8,498 bases of DNA from DASTGO01 sp035719045 (lineage in GTDB: Bacteria; Actinomycetota; Actinomycetes; Actinomycetales; Kineosporiaceae). The stretch is from contig DASTGO010000451.1 of NCBI GenBank assembly GCA_035719045.1, forward strand, positions 1 through 8,498, written 5' to 3'. Each line of letters starts with the position of its first letter. The stretch's first letter is position 1. Below the pieces are notes generated by a model. It was not told the DNA's origin. It saw only the letters and a program-made list of their open reading frames with translations, and searched no databases. Positions 6,101 to 8,498 of this stretch are shown one piece after another. The position numbers and the translations under genes are program-made.

Positions 6101-7610
6101 GCTGACCTCCGCTGGAGCTGTGGACATTCCGGTGGCGGTCTCCTCGCGCCCACAGGTGCCACCGGTGGTCAGCGGGGCCGGGTCCGGTTCGGAAGCCGGT
6201 ACCGGACAGGCGACCCCGGAACAGGCGACCGCAGACCAGGCGACTACGGAGCGGGCGGCCAAGAGGCGAGCGGCCAAGAGGCACACGGCAGCGGGGCCGG
6301 AATACGCCGAAGCCCTGAAGGTGCTCGGGGAGGCGTCGTTCGTCCGGGAGGAACATCATTCCGTCCGGGTCCATCTCAGGACCTTGTTCACCCGGGGTGA
6401 TCCGGTGGGGTGGCCCGCGTGGGAGGCACACCCGGAGTTGGTGAAGGCGTTCCCGTCGGTGCTGGTACTGGCGGTGCTGCGGTGGCCTGATCCGGACAAG
6501 GACTCCCAGGAACGGGTGGATGCACGGAACACGCTGGGCCGGAAGGTACTGGGAGCGCTGTGGCAGACCGTCGAGGCCGGCACCACCGACCCAGGAGATG
6601 TCGCGGGAGTCGGGCGGCAGGTGGCGATGGCGGTGACCACACAGGCCCCAAGCACCCCCGATGACCCGAACCAGTACTCCGGGGTCGACCGAACGCTGAC
6701 CGCAGGGGTGGCGCGGGCGTTCATCGACCAGACCCTGACCGCAGTGCGCAAGGCGGCCGGGGCGGACGCAGCGGTGGTCGGGGCGGTGGAGGGCCGGCAC
6801 CAGAAGACAGCGCAGACCATGTACAGCCTCCGCCAGCCCAACAGCAAGGACGGGCTGCGGCGGCCATCCTGGCAGTTGCTGCTGGGCGAGTTCGTCTCAG
6901 GGGTCGACGCCGCCGATCCCCAGGCGTGGTGGCATCTGCGTCAGTGGCTGCTCGGCGACGCGGGCGGCGCGCCGGCCCCGGTCGTGCCGGAGAACGCCCG
7001 ACTCTTGCCGGAGAACGCACAACTCTTGCCGGAGAACGCCCAGCGCGGGCAGTTGCCCGCCGACATCGGCGGGCAACTGCGGGGAGTCGAGCAGGAGGGG
7101 CGCCTGGCCTGGTGGACCCTCCAGCGGGCGCTGCCCCAGGTGGGGACGGGGCAGTCCGATGCGCGGCTGCTCCTCAAGAAATGGCTCGACGACGGTGTGG
7201 TCCCGTGGCCGGGGTGGCAGGAACGCCCTGAGCTGGCGGAGGTCTTCCAGTCGGTACTGGCGCTGGGGGTGTTGCGGTGGCCGCGGCAGGGCAGCCAGGA
7301 CTCCCAGGAACTGGCGGATGCGCGGAGCGCGCTGGGCCGGCAGGTGGCGGGGGCGCTGTGGCGGACGGTCGAGGCCGACACCACTGACCCGGGAGATGTC
7401 GCGGGAGTCGCGCGGCAGGTGGCGGCGGCGGTAACCACCCAGGCCCCAAGCACCCCCGATGACCCAGGCGGGTACTCCGATGTCGACCGCAGGCTGACCG
7501 CCGGGGTGGCGCGGGCGTTCATCGACCAGACCCTGGCCGCCGTGCGGGAGGTGGGCGGGGCGGACGCAGCGGTGGTCGGGTCGGTGGGGGCCTGTACCAG
7601 AAGACGGTGA
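3..7610 (+). CDS. Giant modular repeat protein, partial at 5' end, stopped early by a frameshift
   Basis: The frame is open from base 3 to a TGA at 7608-7610 (2535 codons) with no upstream stop, so the true start lies outside the window. The first in-frame ATG is at 663, inside a short tandem repeat and behind only a weak purine stretch (GAGACGGGA), so it is probably not the start. By residue (position divided by 3), a helical segment covers about 1-105, a Pro/Thr-rich linker 106-181, a Gly/Ser/His stretch 182-210, Met-Pro-Asp repeats 220-269, a linker to about 341, and then eight related modules to the end. Each module carries WPxW, PEL, DSQE, ALGRQV, QAP, FIDQTL, SWQ and WxHLR motifs. I see no signal peptide, membrane span, catalytic motif or Cys before the frameshift. 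The final residues after about 2529 (GACTRRR) are out-of-frame sequence. I do not recognise the family. The coding call is firm; the function is unknown. Confidence 0.88.
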   Translation, partial: TTADLLATIDLWRRAALDAAGQVVDGLALGAAQNLRLHHLLQATWGPFGESTWHRLATQLRDLPTQPPATRQASLAAINHDYATLTRTFHADAADILPSHTWFRRPATGARPPQPHTPTDPGASTSTGPTGRADTHATQQPTPTARRPGKEPVQEHLPPTPPNAPRWQDLSTSPHDTWPSPGSHGSHGSTHGPGIGPGSTGGPDIRIGLDPLAPLRRDVPMPDAPMPDMLLRDTPMPDAPMPDTWMPDAPMPDAPMPDAPMPDTWMPDAPMSGPAGAGQGPHPGAAVEADGTWWQAMVEDAPAQPQPAPPHPLQAGPGTQTAVADDVPTRGLEADHLAASQLLDDPRLTYRQRLEAQARVEQWLNGPHWRSWPTWQGNPELAGLFPAVLVLAAVPRMKPQSMGAEAYMGWRQSLGGAVIGGLWRHVETQLTTQSGADTGLSPDRVVPQSTQVAERVAAAVTAQAPSGPGRYGRYLGEGAALTAELALAFIDQTLTAAGPGATAVRDAHQAAQETILSYRRGKVSDSDRRVAWEDVLALFVAEVNRHSDATGLDVWTQLRNQLPAPLPGPSARRSDDGTAAGQTVAAGQTVAAVGPLTTPAIRIRGAERAAPGYAEALKVLGETSIGGGERHSVRIQLGALFTRRDSVGWPGWGTHPELVQAFPSVRVLAALRWPDPNKPDSQELADTRNALSRQVVGALWRTVEAKAAEPGKVAGVARQVAAAVTTQAPGIPGAPERYSGVDRKLTTGVARAFIDQTLAAVRKAPRVDARVVGSVESLHQETAEIMTRLRHSHSKDGQRRVPWQTLLGDFVSRVEATAGEQVWWHLRQQLLHDAGGAPALVVPENAQPLPENAQLGHVPVDIGGQLRGVEHDGLLAWWTLQKELPQAGTERSGLRSLLKRWLDDGVVPWPGWQERPELVGVFRSVLALAVLRRPRPGKQDSQELADARNALGRQVVGALWQAVETDTTEPGNVAGVAGLVAAAVTTQAPSTPDDPGGYSEVDRKLTAGVVQAFIDQTLAAVREAAETAGADGAVVGSVEGLHQATAIAIVGYRHSNSRKGLLRASWQRLLGDFVSGVDAADPQAWAHLRHRLLVGEPYGVADPGRLPGDLEDWPELADWADLADLLERGGWLTSADAVGTPLDAVGTPVDAVGTPVAVSSHPQQHGQVPPVAGGGGSDSQARTGGAAAVRPRATAAIRVRGTVAAVPGYAEALKVLEEASFGGDEHHSVRVQLGVLFTRGDPVGWPAWGAHPELVKAFPSVPVLAVLRWPDPNKPDSQELADARNALGRQVVGALWRSVSADTADPGDVAEVVRQVAAAVTEQAPGDPDRYSGVDRKLTIGVARAFIDQTLTAVREAPGADAAVIGSVEGLHQKTAKAMYHFRQSNSQDGPRRASWRTLLGDFVSQVEAAAGEQVWWYLRQWLLRDADGAPAPVLPENGQFGHVPADIGGQLPGGGSGAGAGIGRAAAERAAAERAAAERAAARRAAAERAAAGPEFTEAVKVLKEASLGRDEHQSFQIQLRAMFHRGDPVGWPAWGAHPELVKAFPSVLVLAVLRWPDPDKDSQELTDARDALGRQVVQALWRTVEANATDPGNVAGVARQVAMAVTTQAPGIPDAPDRYSGVDRRLTAGVARAFIDQTLTAVRKAAGADAAVVGSVEGRHQETAQTMYSLRQPRSQDGPQRASWQLLLGRFVSEVDAADPQAWWHLRQWLLGHADGAPAPALPETAQPLPETAQPLPENAQRGQAPADIGMQPPEAEQERRLARWTLQRELPRTGTELSSARLLLKRWLDEGVVPWPGWQERPELVGVFPSVLVLAALRWPSSIKQDSQKLVDARNTLSRQVVGALWQAVEADTTEPEDVAGVARQVAAAVTTQAPSTPDDTGGYSHVDRRLTSAVARAFIDQTLAAVREAPAADAAVAGSVVGSVEGLHRKTAKTITRLRQPNTKDGPQRASWQKLLNDFVSGVDAADPQVWAHLRHRLLVGEPSGPADPGLLPGNLDDWPGFADWPDLTDWPDFADLPDPAGLLERDDWLTSAGAVDIPVAVSSRPQVPPVVSGAGSGSEAGTGQATPEQATADQATTERAAKRRAAKRHTAAGPEYAEALKVLGEASFVREEHHSVRVHLRTLFTRGDPVGWPAWEAHPELVKAFPSVLVLAVLRWPDPDKDSQERVDARNTLGRKVLGALWQTVEAGTTDPGDVAGVGRQVAMAVTTQAPSTPDDPNQYSGVDRTLTAGVARAFIDQTLTAVRKAAGADAAVVGAVEGRHQKTAQTMYSLRQPNSKDGLRRPSWQLLLGEFVSGVDAADPQAWWHLRQWLLGDAGGAPAPVVPENARLLPENAQLLPENAQRGQLPADIGGQLRGVEQEGRLAWWTLQRALPQVGTGQSDARLLLKKWLDDGVVPWPGWQERPELAEVFQSVLALGVLRWPRQGSQDSQELADARSALGRQVAGALWRTVEADTTDPGDVAGVARQVAAAVTTQAPSTPDDPGGYSDVDRRLTAGVARAFIDQTLAAVREVGGADAAVVGSVGACTRRR
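546..608 (+). repeat. Gly-Ser-His low-complexity stretch with 9-bp units
   Basis: The unit GGCAGTCAC occurs twice from 546, is followed by the variant GGCAGTACT, and GGCAGTACT recurs at about 594. In protein this reads Gly-Ser-His repeated, then Gly/Pro-rich sequence. It is a flexible linker between the Pro/Thr-rich segment and the Met-Pro-Asp repeats. Confidence 0.7.
660..809 (+). repeat. Ten-copy 15-bp tandem repeat encoding Met-Pro-Asp pentapeptides
   Basis: The consensus unit is CCGATGCCGGACGCA, coding for Pro-Met-Pro-Asp-Ala. Ten units lie head to tail in frame; the third (690-704) is the most degenerate, and the units at 735 and 795 begin with TGG (Trp) in place of CCG. Units 4-6 and 8-10 share an Ala, Thr, Trp pattern, which suggests that blocks of units were duplicated together. 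The array gives an ATG in almost every unit, which makes start-codon prediction here unreliable. Confidence 0.93.
1026..1690 (+). repeat. Module 1, divergent B-like copy
   Basis: About 220 residues. It has the shared core (WPTW, PELAGLFPAV, GGLWRHVE, AVTAQAP, FIDQTL, WEDVLALFV, WTQLRNQL) but is the most diverged copy, with an extra segment (TQSGADTGLSP) in the middle. Its N-terminal part (RVEQWL) resembles the type B ends, and the linker that follows it ends like a B-to-A linker (AIRIRG). It may be the oldest copy, or a capping module of the array. Confidence 0.8.
1737..1772 (+). repeat. Two-copy 18-bp tandem repeat in linker 1-2
   Basis: The unit GCAGCCGGACAGACGGTC occurs twice without mismatch and codes for Ala-Gly-Gln-Thr-Val. 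It lies in the linker between modules 1 and 2. Confidence 0.9.
1836..2502 (+). repeat. Module 2, type A
   Basis: Begins with the type A signature GYAEALKVL, then SVRIQLGALFTRRD and WPGW, and follows the shared core to WWHLRQQLL. The 18-base stretch coding for FIDQTL is at 2259. It shares a boundary motif with modules 4, 5 and 7 and forms an A-B pair with module 3. Confidence 0.9.
2529..2570 (+). repeat. Two-copy 21-bp PENAQ repeat in A-to-B linker 2-3
   Basis: Two 21-bp units coding for PENAQPL and PENAQLG, followed by the linker motif VDIGGQL. The same linker holds one degenerate copy after module 4 and three copies after modules 5 and 7, so copy number varies at homologous positions. Confidence 0.88.
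2622..3293 (+). repeat. Module 3, type B
   Basis: Begins with the type B signature WTLQKELPQ, then LLKRWLDDGVVPWPGW and ERPEL, and follows the shared core to WAHLRHRLLVGEP. It has a small insertion (EAAETAG) after the FIDQTL helix compared with the other copies. Trp in the last motif is followed by Ala-His (WAHLR), as in the other B modules, whereas A modules mostly have WWHLR. Confidence 0.9.
3408..3470 (+). repeat. Three-copy 21-bp tandem repeat in B-to-A linker 3-4
   Basis: Three units of GACGCTGTGGGCACTCCGGTT (the first and last with one or two changes at the end) code for DAVGTPL, DAVGTPV and DAVGTPV. The homologous linker after module 6 has only one related unit (GAVDIPVAVSS), so the array expanded here. 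Confidence 0.93.
3624..4295 (+). repeat. Module 4, type A, directly followed by another A
   Basis: Begins GYAEALKVL and ends WWYLRQWLL. Bases 3717-3786 are identical to 4581-4650 in module 5 (70 bases without mismatch). It is the only type A module that is not followed by a type B module. Confidence 0.9.
4392..4481 (+). repeat. Six-copy 15-bp tandem repeat coding for ERAAA in linker 4-5
   Basis: Six in-frame units of the type GAACGGGCGGCAGCG code for GRAAA, ERAAA, ERAAA, ERAAA, RRAAA and ERAAA, probably a charged helix. Synonymous GCT/GCA changes show the order of copying: the first two units use GCT and the next use GCA. A related, more degenerate array precedes module 7. Confidence 0.93.
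4488..5162 (+). repeat. Module 5, type A
   Basis: Begins EFTEAVKVL and ends WWHLRQWLL. Closest to module 7: bases 4581-4700 differ from 6393-6512 at only 3 of 120 positions, and both modules read TAQTMYSLRQP in the second half. The pair 5-6 therefore looks like a recent duplicate of the pair 7-8. Confidence 0.9.
5172..5234 (+). repeat. Three-copy 21-bp PETAQ/PENAQ repeat in A-to-B linker 5-6
   Basis: Three units of TTGCCGGAGACCGCACAGCCC, the last reading PENAQ instead of PETAQ. The first two units are identical, which points to a recent expansion. Followed by the ADIG linker motif. Confidence 0.92.
5292..5966 (+). repeat. Module 6, type B
   Basis: Begins LARWTLQRELP, then LLKRWLDEGVVPWPGW, and ends WAHLRHRLLVGEP. 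It carries a short duplicated stretch (AGSVVGSVEG), a small internal expansion not found in the other modules. Confidence 0.9.
6006..6077 (+). repeat. Four-copy 18-bp tandem repeat (DWPDxA) in B-to-A linker 6-7
   Basis: Four hexapeptide units: DWPGFA, DWPDLT, DWPDFA and DLPDPA. The homologous linker after module 3 has two units (DWPELA, DWADLA) and the frameshifted tail after module 8 has one (GWPDLA), again a copy-number difference at the same place. Confidence 0.9.
6204..6290 (+). repeat. Degenerate 15-bp repeat (xQATx / xRAAK) before module 7
   Basis: A five-residue period runs through GQATP, EQATA, DQATT, ERAAK and RRAAK, ending in AAGPE just before the module. It stands at the same place as the ERAAA array before module 5 and is probably its diverged homologue. 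Confidence 0.8.
6300..6974 (+). repeat. Module 7, type A
   Basis: Begins EYAEALKVL and ends WWHLRQWLL. Near-identical to module 5 over long blocks, including a stretch of almost 80 identical bases centred on the FIDQTL codons (6720 here, 4908 in module 5). Confidence 0.9.
6987..7049 (+). repeat. Three-copy 21-bp PENAQ repeat in A-to-B linker 7-8
   Basis: Three units coding for PENARLL, PENAQLL and PENAQRG, followed by LPADIGGQL. Same position and copy number as the array after module 5. Confidence 0.92.
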
Positions 7611-7759
7611 AGACCATGACGGGCTACCGCCTGCCCAGAAGCAAGAAGGGGTTGCTGCGGGCCTCCTGGCAGAAGCTGTTGAACGACTTCGTCTCCAGGG
7701 TCGACGCCGCCGATCCCCAGGTGTGGGCACACCTGCGCGACCGACTGCTCGCCGGCGAC
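7104..7759 (+). repeat. Module 8, type B, interrupted by a one-base deletion
   Basis: Begins LAWWTLQRALP, then LLKKWLDDGVVPWPGW, and follows the shared core as far as VVGSV at 7586. The codon for Glu that follows in modules 3-7 (GAG) has lost its A, leaving GG at 7587-7588. The rest of the module (SWQKLLNDFVS, WAHLRDRLL) is intact one frame over. No other module has a frame defect. Confidence 0.88.
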
Positions 7760-8498
7760 AGCCGTGCACCCGTCCCGGCCCGGCACGGCACCAGTGAGCC
7801 GGGCGACCAACTGTTCTGGCCGGCCGATCCCGGACTGCTGCCCGACGACCCGGCCGGCTGGCCGGATCTCGCTGACCTGCTGGGGCTGCCGGTGCCGCAG
7901 CCCGTGGTCGACCAGGACGGACCTGACTCGTCGTGGCTGCGGCGGCTGGTGCCGGACAGCGGACCCTCGTCAGCGCCGACCGTGGCCACCGGGCAGTCAC
8001 CCGCCGAGGTCGACCCTCCGCCGGTCTCGCCCCCACCGGATCGCACACCCACCGATCCCCCACCCACCGGGGCCATCCCGCCCGGGACGATCCGGGGTGG
8101 GTCACGCAAGCGCGCCCGGGACGAGGGACACCAGCCCGGTCCGGACGGCATCGACCGGCAGGGTTCCCCACTGCGGGAGCAGCCCGTGGTGGGGGACCTG
8201 CTCGACCTGGGACGTGCCCGCCTGGACCACAGGGAGCGACTGGAGGACACCCTCAGCCGTGAGCAGGACCGGCCACGCCTGCTGCTGCTGACCGAAGGCC
8301 TGGCCGCAGCCCTGGAACAGGCCGCCCACACCCTCGCCACCACCGAACCCCTCACCACCACCACGGCGGACCTGCTGGCCACGATCGACCTGTGGCGGCG
8401 GGCCGCCCTGGACGCCGCCGGTCAGGTCGTCGACGGTCTGGCCCTGGGCGCCGCCCAGAACCTCAGGCTGCACCACCTGCTCCAGGCCACCTGGGGGC
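7589..8498 (+). CDS. Frameshifted continuation of the giant repeat protein, running off the window end
   Basis: This frame is open for 303 codons from 7589 to the window end. Its first residues (GLYQKTVKTM) match the sequence that follows VGSVE in the other modules, so it is the natural continuation of module 8 after a one-base deletion, not a separate gene. It completes the module core (SWQKLLNDFVS, then DPQVWAHLR), then a linker with the ADPGLLP motif also seen after module 6 (ADPGRLP after module 3). A Pro-rich stretch follows at about 7945-8095, a basic patch (SRKRARDEG) at about 8099-8125, and a helical segment rich in Leu, Ala and Glu from about 8180. The first in-frame ATG is 7616, with no convincing ribosome binding site. 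The last 141 bases repeat the start of the window, so the frame continues into the frame that opens at base 3. Confidence 0.8.
8358..8498. repeat. Terminal direct repeat, right copy
   Basis: Identical to 1-141. Upstream of the repeat the right copy is preceded by coding sequence (TLATTEPLTT) that is absent from the left edge. The reading frame in this copy matches that of the left copy at the codon level, so joining the ends keeps one continuous protein frame. Confidence 0.97.

Noticed and set aside
7607..7620. Translational coupling, with a new gene starting at GTG 7607 or ATG 7616 close to the TGA at 7608
   Set aside because: The downstream frame continues the middle of module 8 at the exact homologous residue, so a separate gene starting there would encode half a module. 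A frameshift is the simpler explanation.
1..8498. A small circular plasmid or virus genome
   Set aside because: No replication protein, origin-like structure, mobilisation gene, capsid gene or intergenic space is visible. A circle without a stop codon is better explained as one period of a tandem repeat in a giant gene.

Overview
The window is very GC-rich DNA with GC-rich third codon positions, as in high-GC actinobacteria such as Streptomyces and its relatives; the sequence does not allow a species call. Nearly all of it is one coding sequence on the + strand. No stop codon precedes it in frame, and I see no intergenic gap, RNA gene, transposase, replication gene, CRISPR array, promoter or terminator.

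Layout. (1) Positions 1-545 encode an alpha-helical segment followed by a Pro/Thr-rich linker. (2) Positions 546-809 encode a Gly/Ser/His-rich stretch and ten copies of a 15-bp repeat (Met-Pro-Asp type). (3) Positions 1026 to about 7760 encode eight tandem modules of about 220 residues that share one core but have two kinds of N-terminal end (type A and type B). They are separated by linkers built of short 15, 18 or 21 bp tandem repeats. The order is B-like, A, B, A, A, B, A, B. (4) A one-base deletion in the eighth module (positions 7587-7588) brings a TGA at 7608-7610. The homology to the other modules continues one frame over, then passes into a Pro-rich linker and a helical segment that is open to the window end.

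The most striking point is at the ends: positions 1-141 are identical to positions 8358-8498. Closing the sequence on this overlap gives a circle of 8357 bp. With the single missing base restored the circle would be 8358 bp, exactly 2786 codons, with no stop codon anywhere. A free replicon made only of an endless reading frame is implausible. The likelier reading is that the contig is one period of a very large tandem super-repeat inside a giant gene, closed into a circle by a short-read assembler. A 141-base overlap is a typical maximum k-mer length.

I do not recognise the protein family. What can be said is that it is a giant, modular, helix-rich protein with many conserved Trp residues and no Cys in the genuine frame. 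Its repeat array is evolving by duplication, deletion and probably gene conversion. A surface or secreted role would fit the architecture, but nothing in the window proves it.
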